A stretch of DNA of 64,000 nt, from positions 13,394,001-13,458,000 of the forward strand of contig NC_063260.1 of assembly GCF_019578655.1 (NCBI RefSeq). The letters run 5' to 3'. The notes under the pieces were generated by a model. It was given only the letters and a program-made list of their open reading frames with translations. It had not been told where the DNA came from and made no database searches. Position 1 is the first letter of the stretch. The number at the start of each line of letters is the position of its first letter. The stretch comes from Ricinus communis (Eukaryota > Streptophyta > Magnoliopsida > Malpighiales > Euphorbiaceae). This document shows positions 1-13,700 of this stretch, piece after piece. The position numbers and the translations under genes are program-made.

Positions 1-512
1 GTTTGAAACGGATACATCACAGTTTCATGCATTTTCATCTTCACACTGCAGTGAGATGTCTGTTGCAGAGTACAATATTTGCTTTAACCCTGCAATAGAG
101 CCTTTCGAGAGTTATCTTAACTAAAACATGGCTGGCTGCCAATGCATCATATGGTTCCACTTCCACACAGATATGCTTTATGCCAAATGCAGGCTCCCAT
201 CCTGTACATTAAGTTGTGTTATACGCCAAGGAAATTGTCCATAACAGTGGAATTAGTCTTGCAGAATGACCCCATGAACTACAGTTGGCCAATTCATCAC
301 TTGAATGTTGTTGCCTATCCTAGTCTGTCATGCATTTAATCCCCAAGGTTTTAGCTCAAAATCAACTAGCAGCAAAATACTTTTAACCTTTATTTTAAAG
401 AGCCAAAGCTAATCATACCCACAGAGCAAGCCCAATGTATTTTGCACCACAGCTAGGATATGTCAAAGCAGGAACGTTTGGCATCCTTCCCTAAAGTCCT
501 TAATAAAGTACC
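1..512. other. Window edge, probable 3' UTR of the PPR gene
   Basis: No convincing gene. Base composition is more balanced than in the deep intergenic spacers, which suits transcribed untranslated sequence of the PPR gene reading leftward from its stop codon. A minus-strand AATAAA (plus-strand TTTATT near 389-394) could be a polyadenylation signal. The short plus-strand open frame at 142-339 shows no recognisable protein signature and I do not call it. Confidence 0.35.
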
Positions 513-2387
513 TCATTCCAGAAGAAGCTTGTCTTTCTCCACTGCCATTGCTTTCCATAAACCATGGATCATTTGCCTGAAAGTTTGAATATTTGGTGCA
601 AATCCCACTTTCAGCATCCTATCTTGGAGCTCCATCAACCTAGTAGCATCAGCATCCTCACAATAGGTTTTAACAAGTGTGTTGTAACTCTCACTATCAA
701 AAATCTGAAATTCCTTGGCAAAGGTTTGCAATAATGTTTCTGCTTTACCAATATCCCTTTCCTTGCAGTAGACATGCATCAATGCCCTGCATATATCTGG
801 ATCAGGTAGCATGCCAGATTGAAGCATTTCTTCCATTAAAGATTCAGCCTCCATACTTCTACTCGTTCTGCATAAGCAGCAGATGAGAGCTTTATATGTG
901 ATAGCACTGGGTTTTATATTCCTATGACCCATCTCCGATTTTACAAGTAATGCATCAGCTATAGAATCACTTTTGCAGAGAGACTCTATGAGTTTATTAT
1001 AGATTTCCACACCAGGCACATAACCACGTTGAGAGATTCTTTGAAGAAGACTCTTTGCTGCAAACGGTCGACCCTCTTCACATATGGAGACCATTAAATA
1101 ATCATAAATATCCGTAGAGATTGGAACACCAAATCTTTCAAGTTCCACAACCAAATTCAAAGCTGAAACTATCCTGGCCTCTTTTCGATACCCTTCTATA
1201 AGAACCTGACAAGTAACCTTATCTGGGCAAATCCCACTTCCTATCATCTCATGTAAAAGTGATCTTGACTCTCGCATCTTCCCTTCCTTGCAATAACCAC
1301 AGATGAGTGTATTAAATGAAACAATGTCTGGATTCAAACCTCGATGTATCATTCGGTGAAAGAGCTGGTGAGCCTCTCTCACCTTCCCTTCTTTGCAAAG
1401 ACCATTCATCAATGCAGTATAAGAAACCAAATCTGGCAACACATTCCTTCTATACATTATCCTATACAAATAAAATGCATCATCCAATCTTCCTTTCCTA
1501 CAATAGCAACTAATCAGAGTATTATATGTTACAATATCAGGCTCAAAACCTTCTTCTTCCATCCTCTCCAAGAAATCATTCACCTTATCAACATCACCGT
1601 CCTGGCAAAAAACATGAGTTAATATATTAAACGTATACGAATTGGGGTGTATCCCGACTCTCGCCATCTCCTTATAAACTTGCCAACATTGATCTATACG
1701 ATTCAGCTTCAACAATCCATTCAATAGACAGTTGCATGAGATCACACTAGGAACACAACCGACTTCCACAATCTTCCTAAAAGTCGTAAAACCCTCTTTA
1801 ATCATACCCTCTCTCACATATGCCTTAACAAGCATATCAAAAATCACAGGATCCCAATTACAATCTTGACAACAAAAAAGCAAAGTTTGAAACACGTCTT
1901 CATTAAATGAACAATCTTTGACCAACTTAATCAATTCTGTCAAGAATTTCATAGCTTCTTTGAATTCCTTAGACCAAGCCAAAATATGAACAAGAAAACA
2001 ATAATTCTGGATACTGGGCTGAAGACCCAGATCATTTTTAACCCAACTAAAGAAAGTAAGAGCTGAAATAGAATCGGATTGACATCTCAACAAAACCCTA
2101 GAGATTTCATCAGTACCCAGATGAGGAAGGAGGTGCTTTACATCATTTTGGAGAAGGTTTAAGTGGGAATTGTTGTTATTGTGTTGTTTGAGAGATGAGT
2201 AAACGATATTGACAATATTATTAGGGTTTTGGGTTTGAGGAAGGAGGTGGTAGAGTGGGTTTGAGAGTGATCTTGAGTTAGAGTCTGGTATTGCCAGAAG
2301 TTTTGAAGGTGGTTGTGTACTAAATCTTCCATTGGAAGAATTGGTTATCGAGTTTCTGAGAACTCTGATTGAATCTTTGTTCATCAA
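513..2387 (-). CDS. P-class pentatricopeptide repeat (PPR) protein, organelle-targeted, At5g40400-like
   Basis: This is an intronless 624-residue PPR protein, typical of plant PPR genes. Proteins of this class bind single-stranded organellar RNA one base per repeat and act in its processing, stability or translation. The first 30 or so residues are rich in Ser, Arg and Asn with few acids, and the RFS at 21-23 resembles a presequence cleavage motif, so mitochondrial import is likely. About 12 full 35-residue P motifs plus a partial one run from residue 179 to the C-terminus, with classic cores such as TYNTLISCYCRKGRLDDA. There is no E, DYW or SMR extension, so a direct editing role is unlikely. 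Residues 5/35 of the clearest repeats are ND, ND, TD and ND. The start is the first of two adjacent Met codons. Orthology to At5g40400 rests on family resemblance plus neighbouring genes. Confidence 0.93.
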   Translation of the reverse strand: MMNKDSIRVLRNSITNSSNGRFSTQPPSKLLAIPDSNSRSLSNPLYHLLPQTQNPNNIVNIVYSSLKQHNNNNSHLNLLQNDVKHLLPHLGTDEISRVLLRCQSDSISALTFFSWVKNDLGLQPSIQNYCFLVHILAWSKEFKEAMKFLTELIKLVKDCSFNEDVFQTLLFCCQDCNWDPVIFDMLVKAYVREGMIKEGFTTFRKIVEVGCVPSVISCNCLLNGLLKLNRIDQCWQVYKEMARVGIHPNSYTFNILTHVFCQDGDVDKVNDFLERMEEEGFEPDIVTYNTLISCYCRKGRLDDAFYLYRIMYRRNVLPDLVSYTALMNGLCKEGKVREAHQLFHRMIHRGLNPDIVSFNTLICGYCKEGKMRESRSLLHEMIGSGICPDKVTCQVLIEGYRKEARIVSALNLVVELERFGVPISTDIYDYLMVSICEEGRPFAAKSLLQRISQRGYVPGVEIYNKLIESLCKSDSIADALLVKSEMGHRNIKPSAITYKALICCLCRTSRSMEAESLMEEMLQSGMLPDPDICRALMHVYCKERDIGKAETLLQTFAKEFQIFDSESYNTLVKTYCEDADATRLMELQDRMLKVGFAPNIQTFRQMIHGLWKAMAVEKDKLLLE

Positions 2388-2941
2388 TTAGATGCCAATA
2401 TTGGTCAAATAAAATCTAGATAAGAGGAAAAGAGGGATACTAGAGTTCGGATTGAAGAAAATGTTAGTCAGGTTAGTCCATAAACAAGTTGAAATTTGTT
2501 GGTTTCAAATAATATAGGACTGGAATCTGTCAAATTTTCGCAGGAATTTCACTTACTGATTGAAAAGATTTTTTATTTTTTTTAATTTTTATGTTGGGTA
2601 TGGGAATATATACTAATTGCATAAAATTTTATGAAAATTAGAGATATATCATATCAAATGAAAACCTATTTAAATGGGACCGTGAAGTTTAAATTTCACT
2701 AATTTTAAAAAGCGTAAAGTTTCTTTTAAAAGAAAAGAAAAACGTAAAGTTCAAAAAATTACTTTATTTTCATATTAGAAGGATAACATCTGTTTTTTGT
2801 TTTAGTATTCTTTTAAATATATTCAATATTCTTTTATTTTTCAAATTGTAATATTAATAGAAATATAAATATTTAATAAAATAATTATTTTTATTAGTTT
2901 AATATCTGATTAGTTATTTTATGATTATAATAAATTATAAA

Positions 2942-2977
<36 letters not shown>

Positions 2978-4769
2978 AATTTTAATCAAAGAAATAATTT
3001 TAAATAAAATTTAAATATATTTATAAGTCTTTTGATATATTATTAGATGTCACGTTGCTTAGTTCATATTAGATACATATAAATTAATATAAAAAAATAA
3101 AAATAAAAAAATATATATAAAAAATACTAAGAAAATAAAACATGTGATATTTTTATACAAAAGATATCCATATTCCTCAAATAAAAAAGCGTCAAAGCAA
3201 ATAATAGTTTTTAAAATCTTATGCTATTAAAAATTAAAATAAATAAAAATATATTTTGATGGTTATTTTAGAAAAAATTACAAATTTGGTGTTTTAACTT
3301 TTTAGTTTTTTATATTTTAGCGTCTAAATTATTATTTTTTATTTAACTAAGTGTTTGAACCTGTTAAAAAGTACTTATTCAATTTATTTTGCATAATAAA
3401 AGTGACTTAAATATTCTCATCTAAATATAATATTATATTTTTTTCTTATTTTATCTATTTTCAGCACCACTTTTTCAAAAACAAATATTTATTTCTCAAG
3501 AGATTAAAAAGAAAAATAATTTTTATTTTATTTTTCGTATTCATTCAAATAAAAATTAAAAAATATATCATATTTATTTATTTATTTATTTTTATGCATT
3601 TATCTTAAAAAATAAAAATAAACTATATTCTTTTACAGGAAGATATTAGGTATTCTAAGAAAAATAATTTTTAGAAATAAAGAGATGATGACTAAATTTC
3701 TTTTCTTAAAAATAAATAAAAATTAAAAGAATTTAATTCAATATTTTCTTTAATACTAAAAAAAATTAACAGAAAATAAAACAAAGATAAAAAAAAATTA
3801 AGAAAAAGATGAGAAGAAATAAAAAAATTGTCAGTAAAAATGAATAAAGATATTTAAATTATTTCATAATAAAATAAGTTAAATTATTATTTTAATATGT
3901 AGAACCTATAAAAGGTATTATAATATATATAAATTAATAAATTCAGATACTTGATTGAATAAAAAAATAATTTAAATATTAAAATTAAAAAAATTAAAAA
4001 GTTAAAATACTAAATTTGTAATTAAGATTCTTAAATGACAATTAACAATAGTTTAAGTAAGAAAAACTAATTATAAAATCGTTGGTTTTATTTTAATTAT
4101 AAATAATAATTAATTTAAATTAAATATATTATTTAATAAATATTATAATTTTTAATAGATAAGTTAATGAAAAATGAGTTTAGATAACCTTTTCTTATAT
4201 ATAAATAAAATCTTTTCATAAATAATGTTAGTGGTAAACATTATATAAAGGATTTTTAATTAAAGTTGGAAAAGAATATATTGAAGTGAACCATTTCTCA
4301 AGTATCTTGAAATACAAATTTATAAAAATAAAAATAAAAGTCAACAAATTATAGATTGAAGGTTATCATATTTGTAAAGTGTTCCCAAACATTACTTAGA
4401 TTGAAATAAATGTACATTAATTTAAAAAGATTCCAGAGGCAACTTGTTTGATCTGTAGATTATTTATCAATTAACCAGAAGAATTGCAATAATGAAACCA
4501 CCTATTAACATTTAAAACAAGAAAATTCAGTCTAAGAAGTTGGTATCACTAAAGAACATTCTACCATTCCAATAATTATATGTTAAGAACAAATCAACTG
4601 AACGTTACATGATCTAACAAAGGAAAAGAAAAAGATCTGTGAATACATAAATATATGAACAAATTATACAACAGAAGTTACAGGCTCCATGGTTTCGAGT
4701 TTCAGGCAGAAGCAAAACTCTGCTATTGTAACTCTCTTATATTTGTTTCGCGTAAGTTATGCACAAGCC
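2388..4769. other. AT-rich spacer between PPR and RST1
   Basis: This stretch holds the PPR promoter at its left end and the RST1 3' UTR at its right end (roughly 4440-4769, where composition becomes less AT-rich). In between is extremely AT-rich sequence with an (AT)n run at 2946-2975 and no open frame with protein-like character. I see no gene. Confidence 0.6.
2946..2975. repeat. (AT)15 microsatellite
   Basis: Uninterrupted AT dinucleotide run in the spacer between the PPR gene and RST1. Confidence 0.95.
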
Positions 4770-7700
4770 TCACTGGATCACCATGCTAGCAAGCCTAAGT
4801 TGCTTCTCCAGCGGTAAATACTCTTTCAAAGATAAACAAGTGTGATGCATCGTATGCAAAATAAAAGTGACCAAGTTGTTTTCACTCTCGTCGACAGGTG
4901 GCACACTAGTAGAGCCATCAAGAAACACCGTGTTGGTAACCCAGCCGTATATGCGTTCTGTTGATGCATACAGATAAGAAACTACGGATTCTGCAACAAC
5001 TTCCCAACTGGGTTCCATCAAAAGGGAGGTAAGAGTAACCGGTAGATCACTTAATACAGTTAATCTGTCGAGAGTCAAAAGAGGCATGTATTTGCAGCAG
5101 CTTCCAGATAGAAGACCAAGAAATTGAAGTGCCTGAGGAAAAAAAAGGAAAGAATTCTTTTCAGACATAAAGAACTGGCCATTGAGAAAAATCATGCAGA
5201 TATGGGTGTTCATCGTATTACTGTAAAACAGAGAAAACAGGATCAGATGTATTCCCCGAATCTTTACTCCTGGAGTTTTTCTACACTCCATTTAAAGGAA
5301 ATTAGTAAACTCTAAAACAAGGAAGCCCAAGATGGATATGGAAGTGAATCATTATCAATGCCAGAAGGAGGTTCAATCTTTGATAGACTAAAAGGAAAAC
5401 TACATAAATAAGTAAAAATCAAGCAAACTGAATTGATTATATAACAAGTGATGGAAGGAAGACAAAAAATTATCTGAGTTGGTGAGAAAAATGTAGCAGT
5501 GTTCCAGAGAGATATAGTGTTTATTATAACGCCTCAGTGCAATCGATGGAAGTGAGGAACGGCCCCCTTTTATATTTGCTGGATATGTCATGGAAGTCAT
5601 AAATAGCGTGGGGCAGGGTGGGATGGGATTGGGTGGGTGTGCCCGTGTGAAATAGGCCATGCAAAACCAGAGACGTGATGCCTGCATGCATGAGTAGACA
5701 GCAAAGCATTTTGTAAATATTCTCCCATCTACTATCACTGCATATTAAGGGAACATATGTCTACCGTAGAAGGATAACTGGATACACAGCTGACTTCCAC
5801 TGCATCAAGAAGCCACTGTCTTTTGATACTTCCCTCAGCATATTGCAAAGCTGCTACAACTTCAACAAGCACATTCCAAATACCTGTAATTATGGCAAGT
5901 TAAAATTAGCATGAAACCAGCTATCAGTTATAAATGCTTTGGATGGGAAAGGAGGGAACTAAAAGAGGAGCAGAATCATAATGCAATTCAAATTCAATTT
6001 AACATTGTACAAATATGAAATAAGCTAACAAAGCCCGAGTACTGGTTCATATTAATCCAACACGCAGCATAGATCATGAAAAGAAACTTACCATGTGATT
6101 TAGAGTTCAATATACAAGCTTTAAGTCTTCCAAGCTCAGTGAACGGGATGATACCAATCCTTACTAACTTGGCTTTTGCAACTATCTTCTTTAGGATTTC
6201 ATCCAACTGTACATCTCCTTCTACTAGATTTAACAATGGAACCTGAGAAGCACACAGTGGGAAGTGAATATACAGAGCCATCAACATAAGAGAAACAACA
6301 CAAGTCCCAATCCAGAACCAGTTGGATCAGTTGTGGATTTAGACATTGATTATGGCAATTGAATATCATTTTAAGAATAAAGAGAGAAACTTCCATAATT
6401 TTATTTCTTTATAGAGTCATAAAATGTTTCATGTTCTTTCGAGAACTTTACAAGTACAAGAATTTCTTCTTTTTTTTTTTTTTGATGGAACGATGAATAG
6501 CATGTTCCTCCAAAATTTATACAGCAGGAGGCTCTGTTTGTTAATGACAGCAACCTGATGTTTATGAACTAGCAAACTGGAAAAAGAAAACAAAAGGATA
6601 ACAGCAGCATATTTACCTGCAGGAAATTCAACAACCAATCTCTTCGAACCTTTGCTAAGCATTTAACTACCTCATGCCACTCTTTTACAGGGTTTACTAG
6701 ATCTGATCCGAGGATGGCAGTTGATTCTGATGCTGGCAACAAATAGAACATTACTTCCATGCACTTCTCAACATTTGGCATGTACTCTAAAGAGCTGAGG
6801 GAAGCTTCATCTAGGCACTGGTAGAGACCCTTCCAGCATGACATCCTCAAGGTGCTTTTCTGATCAGAGTTATGCACTTGGTGTGAAGAATTTGAAGAAA
6901 AGAACTCAGCAATATCATCAAATAATTTCTCTAGCCTGGAACCTGAGAATATCTTTGTCAGGCCAGCCAGATGTGCTAGCAGACATGACTGCAGATTCAG
7001 CTCCAAAGTCCTGAACCTAGACAGATCAGATAGTTCATCGAGGAAAGTCAGGAGGGGATCACATTGGTGTGCATGAGCAATTGCGAATTGAACACATTCC
7101 TCTCTAAGATTTTCCCTCTTAAGAGCTAAATCCAATGTCAAGGACTCGGAAACCTGAGCCTCGAATCTCATACAGCGTCTAATTATTGATCCCCAATCCA
7201 TGGTTGGTAATCTGGGAGCTGCTGAAAGGCATCTTAAAACAGTTGCCACTGTGCCAACAGGTGCCATTTTACCTCCCTGAACTCAACATCAAGAAAGATT
7301 AAAAACACCAATCGCCAGAGCATGCAACATAATACTTCACTTGTATACATGATATAAGTATACTGGGAGAAAAATTAAAAAAGAACGAAAAGAAAAGAAT
7401 CCTTCAATACAGTTCAGAGAGAAATAAGTAATTAGATTAGCAAGCAAATGGGTAACTGAATTGATCCATCTAAGAAGTCACAGCATATGAGAAATTTGAT
7501 ATGATCTTGATCAGGAAAGTGCGATCATGAAGATAACATTGCTATAACTCTGATGTTGTTTGGTATGAACAGTAGAGCATGTCTTGACCCAAAAACAATA
7601 AGAGAATTGTTTTTCTTTTCAACCAGGTGATAAATATTCAATCATGCATCACAAGCTAGGAGAAGAAGAAGCATGCACTAATGTGAATGAGAGAACTTTT

Positions 7701-10700
7701 TAACACTCATCAGAGAGAGCAATTAAGGGAGGCCAGAAAGCATGGAAAATATAGAAAGACATGTATGTTATTTTCCTCTTGTTTGGATATGAGGACAACA
7801 TGAACAAAAATAAATTTTATTTCTCTAATTTGAGATATTATTTTCCTCTTCTTCCCAAACAAGGGGAAATCATTTTCTGCTTCTATTATCCTGGTTTACT
7901 TCCTTATTTTCCTTCTTTCCTAATAAGGGTAAAACCATTTGCTGAAAAATTAAAGATCAGTGGTGTGAAAGACCATTTGAAATGAACTTAATAAAAATGC
8001 AGGTCTGGAACTTTTTGATCTAGGATATTAATTTTTTTTAATTTTTTTATTAAACTGTTTTTTTCAAATATGTTTTTGGAGAAAAAACATCAAATTTACC
8101 TGCTTTTCTCCAAAAGCAGTTCTCAAGTCTCAAAAAATAAAGATAAGTCATTAAATAAAATAAAATTGGAAAAGTGTTTTTCCAACCTCCATGCCACACA
8201 GCTGATGTCTTTTAGCCTCGTGCTGAGGAGAGATGAGAAAAGGCCGCTTACATCCAAATATTGTCACACATTATATACATTGAATTCAACATGAATTTTT
8301 CTCCCGTTAGTATGCATACATGCAGAATGTCTATTAATGAAATTCCATTATCAATGGGGAGAGAAGCATAAAGGTACTTGCCAAAAAGAGATAGAAGAAT
8401 CAACAATATATTTGCAGAAAATGCAGACACGGATATGCATATATGCACACACTTAAATGACTATCTACATGACCATGCAGCCGTGCCTTCATTTTTGGCA
8501 TATATGTCCAGATTTACTGTATACTGATTTATAGACTACAAGCAAAATCATTCATGGGAAAGTAGAGGAGACAGAGGGGAAACCACCTTGTATATCTTCA
8601 GATAATGGCAGTTAAAAAGAAGCAAAAGAACTACAGATAAGCATTATATAAGGTGTCAACAAAGATTTGATAACAAGGGACCTACCAAAGAATAATTCAG
8701 ATGATTTAGCCACAAAGATAGCTTCATAACTAAACTGTCCTCAGAAAAATTGTGAGAGACCATTTTGGATTCTGCACCACCAGTTTGAACATTATTATTG
8801 ACATATGGAAGTTCCTTGGACCACAAAAGATTTCGGAGAAATGAAACTGCCCAAGATGCATTTTGTTTCATTTGAAGATCACCAGAATTTTGGGCAACAA
8901 GAAATATTTCTTGAATTAATGTCGTCAAATGTGATTCACAATTAGGGCTTGAAAGTAAAGGACCCAAAATATAAGAAGATTCCTGCCAAGCAAATGGAAA
9001 AACTGTTACACAATGAAGCCACACATCCTTACTCTTCCAAAGCAATCAAAGTATATATGACCATACCTTCTGTTCGTAACCAGTCTTCACTGAAGATGAG
9101 AAACGATGGCCATGAAACAAAATTCCTGCACTGGCTCCCATAGCATTAACTACCCCAAGCATCCCACCCAAATGGACAAATGCAGGGTAAGGATTAGAGT
9201 AGCATTTTCTGAACAAATCCAGTAAATCCTTTATATGCTCGAATTCAATGGGGTGTACAGCTTCATTCAAAATGCAGGCAAGAAGGTTTCCTGCTCCGAT
9301 GCATGATGCCGTCAATAAACTCTGATGAAAAGTGCCAGACTTTTTCACAGAAACTAACTCAGATATGAGATCAATATAGACATTGACTAGACGATCCAGC
9401 TCATTATCATCCATCATTTCCACTCTCCGGCAGAAAGCCACAATGATAGGAAGTACAAGACATGAACCTACTGATAAAACTTTGTCTACTCCTTCATTGG
9501 AAAAATCAGAGTTAATTGCTAAAGAGTCCACATGTGGAATCCACGATATAATCAAGTCTTTTACTTTAAGCATGGAATCATGTGCCCCAACTCTGTACAT
9601 TGCACCAATAGAGTTCCCCAAGCCAATGACAATACCAGCAACACCCCAGATATCTTCCTCCAAGTCATCACACTTCTCAAGCAACAGTTCAGAAGTCATA
9701 CTGATTTCGGAATCATCAGTGCCCTGAGGAAAATATACAGACAGACCTTTTAGAATGTCATCTGAAGCTTGACTGAGCTGACTTGTCATCAGAAGTAACG
9801 TCCTAACTATCTTCCCCAGTAATTCAACCTCCTGGATCTTGTATGTTTCTCTTTCCAAGTCAATGTTATCAACAGCTTCAACCCTGGTAAGGAGATCTTG
9901 GCATGAGCAGCCTAAGCCCACTCCACATGCCCCTTTGACAAGGGTGCTTTTGCTGCTACACAAAACCTAAAAGCACAAATGCTCAATTAAATTAATCAAC
10001 ACCCAGAAGACAATGAGTTGATACCTCATCTGATTCCACCCAAATAAAAAATGAATACAAACTCTCCCATTCTCAAAGCTCTCTCTACAATGATTGATAC
10101 AAAATATTTGATTATGGTAGTGAACCAGAGATCTCCATACCTTAAGAAGTCCAGTGATATTTTGAAATTTCTGCTTGTGATCAGTTATATGCAAGCAACT
10201 TGAGATGAATCCAAGAGATATAGCAGCTGACCATTGGCGGTGTTCATGTTCATCCTGGAACAACCAATTTAACAGAAACTTCGAAGCAGTTGATTTAATA
10301 GTATGAGCAGACGGAGGCAATACCTGATGATATCCAGCAAAGCCAAAAATTGGATTAAGGAAATATGCCACTCATGATATCTAGTTCATTAAACAAACAA
10401 ATTGCTGGATTGACAGTTCATAGATTTTACTCAAAAGATCCCCAATATTGAAGAGTTAGAGGGGCCACATACCAACAAATATAAACAATTGCTAGTGATA
10501 CTTGGTATTCTACATAATATGAATATGGCATTCAGAAAACAAACACTGTATAATTTTAATTTATATTGAAAAATAATTGATAAGTTATCATCTTTTGAGA
10601 TAACAAGTTCACACTTATTTGGCGGAAGATTTTTAATTTGTAATGCATGATATAAATTTGTTAATTAAATTATTTTGGGTATTTCTAAATCATAAACTAA

Positions 10701-13700
10701 CAACCACATTATTGTCTGAGTAGTCTATATCCATATTCTTTTAAGGTTGTTAAGACAGTATTTCATTTATTTTGTTTGTCTTCTAAGAAGTTCCAACCAA
10801 ATTTCCATAAACAGAAAAATCAACAAATATATGAAGAAGAGTTGAAATTGTAAAACCAGTAACTTCCTTTCTTTTTCTAGTGTTTCAACTTGATCCACTT
10901 CTTTTAAAAGGCTCTCACAGTGTGCAAAGTTTCTTGCATTTGTAGATTTTGGAAGAGTGAAATGCATTGTTCACTTGTAAGTGCCCGACTGTGGATTGTG
11001 GTGAGTTGTTATTGATAAATGGGCTCAGATAATAAGAGGGTGTCTAATCCACTTATATATATATATCATAAGAGCCCAATAGCTTAGCAATGTGGGACAA
11101 GTATAACACCCTCCCTCACGCTTAGTGTGACATGAAAATGGCAGCAAACTCATTATCACAGACAAAAGCCTGGGTACGATACTATGATGAATGTGCTTGA
11201 GTAGAACTTATTTCCAAAAGCTAGCTCAAAGGAAGAAGATCCCCAATCCAAATATACACACAATAGCAGCCCAATAATTTAATGATGTGGGATAAATACA
11301 AATTCTAAAGGTTGTGATCCTAGTTGGCAAGGCATAGGACTTGGATCCCACATTGGAAGTATAGGATTTCAATGAAGAATTTATATGGACTTGGGTTCTC
11401 CCACCTCAATGGCTAGCTTTTGAGGTGTGGGTCTCCCAAGGTTCATAACAACTGATATTAGAGTCATCCATTATGCCTCTCAATTGCAAACAATACTGAC
11501 ACCAGTATTGCAATGTTCGCCTAGGGCTAGAGTGGTGACGCTAGAACTTGAAGGAGGCTATTCCATTACTTTAAGAGATTGAATCACAATAAAACAACAT
11601 CATCACCGTACATGTTCACCCTCTGACTCGCTAACTTTAGCTCAATACAAAAGAACCCAGTAACCACAAAATGCTACCAGACATCACTTTGCCAATATCC
11701 CACAAGAAAAGTTCACACTAACATAGATTTTGTCCTTAAATTAATATTCTTGTTTTTCTTTAAGAGCTTACATGTGTGGAATTTTTTGAAAAGACTATGG
11801 CCAAGTATACAATTGTGTCACAGTGTCACTTCTTTAAAAATGCATAAATTCCATACAAGTGTCATACATTCTAGGTGATAACATGCCACTAAAATACTAC
11901 CTTCCTAATGCAATGTGAACCATCATGCAAATTGTAGCATTAGCTCTATTACATAGAAAAACTATAATCTCACTTGATAACTATTATTGCATCAATAGCA
12001 CAACATTCCATGTCAGAAAAGTATTAAAGTAAATGTCTGTATGACTTTTCTACAGTCCTAAGGGTATGAATTCCTGGGAATTCTACAACTATATGAAATC
12101 TCTTACCAAACAGAGTGCACCAACAGCTAGTGCAATATTTTCAGCAGATCTCGGGATAGATTCTTCAGCAAGCCGCATCATACCCTGTGTGATAAAATTA
12201 GTTGGTGCAATTAACCACAAGAAACATGCAGTACTTTATAAGTAATAGAAAATATTAATGAACCTTGAGGATTTTGTTAGCAGCTTTAGAAGTTTTATCT
12301 AATGTGCCAGCTGCTGCTTTTGCATCAAGCACTAAGATATTAGCTCTCATCCAACGTCGCATGAAGGATTTCCATGATTGGAAAGAAAGAAGAGCAACAA
12401 AAATATTTCTTGAGAGATGAAGAGAAGAAGCTATTTCCACTAGTGCATTCTCATATGCAGCATGGATATCTGGAGGTCCCTGGACAGCAGGTAATGTGGA
12501 TAAAAAATCATGGTATATTCTTAAAAAGAAAAATAACAAACTATGATTATCTTACTCTCAAGATCCCTAGGCTGTTAGGGGTAAAGGAAAGGCATAACAG
12601 GGCTGCACCAGGTGACTGCCCAGCATTATTTTTCTTTCCTGCACAGTTTAATGCTCGATTGATTAACTGGACAGTAACACAATACACAAAATATGCGGTT
12701 TAACAAATCACGCCTCAGATTTAAAATGCCTATATTCATCAAAGAAAACAGTATACATCTCGAAGAGTATCCAATACACTTAGGTCCCTGTTGTTTCAAC
12801 TTTAGTAATTATAGTTCTTATACCAATATAAGTAGAAAAGATTAGAGTACGGAGGATCAGAGTACCCTATAATATAAGTTATATCACAATTTCGGGACTT
12901 GAGTGCAATAAGATTTTAAATTCCAAGTACTAAAATGTTATCCAATTATAAACATAGGATGAAAATGTGATGATTTATATCTTTTTATAATCAATGACCA
13001 TACTGTAGTCTTATTAATGACTAAAATGAGCAACTTCATAATAACAGGGACTAAAGAGTTTTTCTTTTGATAAATTTAAGGGGTACGTTTGTAATTAACC
13101 CATTCTTTCGACCCAGCTTCCAGTCATTCTGCATAAAGCTGCTGAAAAGTTAACAATGTTCTGATGAAACTTGCTAATCATGGTAACAGAAAAAAACCAT
13201 TGTTTATTTTCAAACTACCGCCATCTTAGCGTACCTGAAGGGAAGAGAACCTGAGGCAATACATCCAGCAATTTCTCAATCTTGCTTCCTGTGGTCTTTT
13301 TCTCCTTCGCCAATCTTCGTCTATTCCTGGAGTAATTAGAACCTCTGTATCAGTGCTCAATGTTATAACTCAGCATCTGAAGCAAAAAATATACATAAAA
13401 GAAATTTTCTACATGTGTTCATGTGTTATGATCTTGACTTGAAATCCTTCCATCGCCTTGAGTACATCATTATCCGTCTCAGACAGAAGCAAATCTGTGT
13501 TCTTTCTCTTGAAATCCAGAATTCCTTTTTCTAAATGTGAGACCTAGTATGACATTATATAAATAACATAGATAAAATTCTTGGATAACCATGTCAAAAA
13601 GAAATGAAAATGCAGAAATATTGAATATCTTTCTGTCAAACTTGTGAGAAAGGCAAAGTAATCGAAATAAGGAAAAGTATTAAAAAGAAATATATTCCAA

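Noticed and set aside
7761..8294. Short plus-strand frames in the RST1 intron 7277-8685
   Set aside because: Composition typical of AT-rich intron; no recognisable protein or splice pattern.
9383..9753. Plus-strand frames opposite the large RST1 exon
   Set aside because: Antisense to the 900-bp RST1 exon, which is in phase and family-matching.
12374..12703. 109-codon plus-strand frame
   Set aside because: Antisense to two RST1 exons and the intron between them; no independent support.
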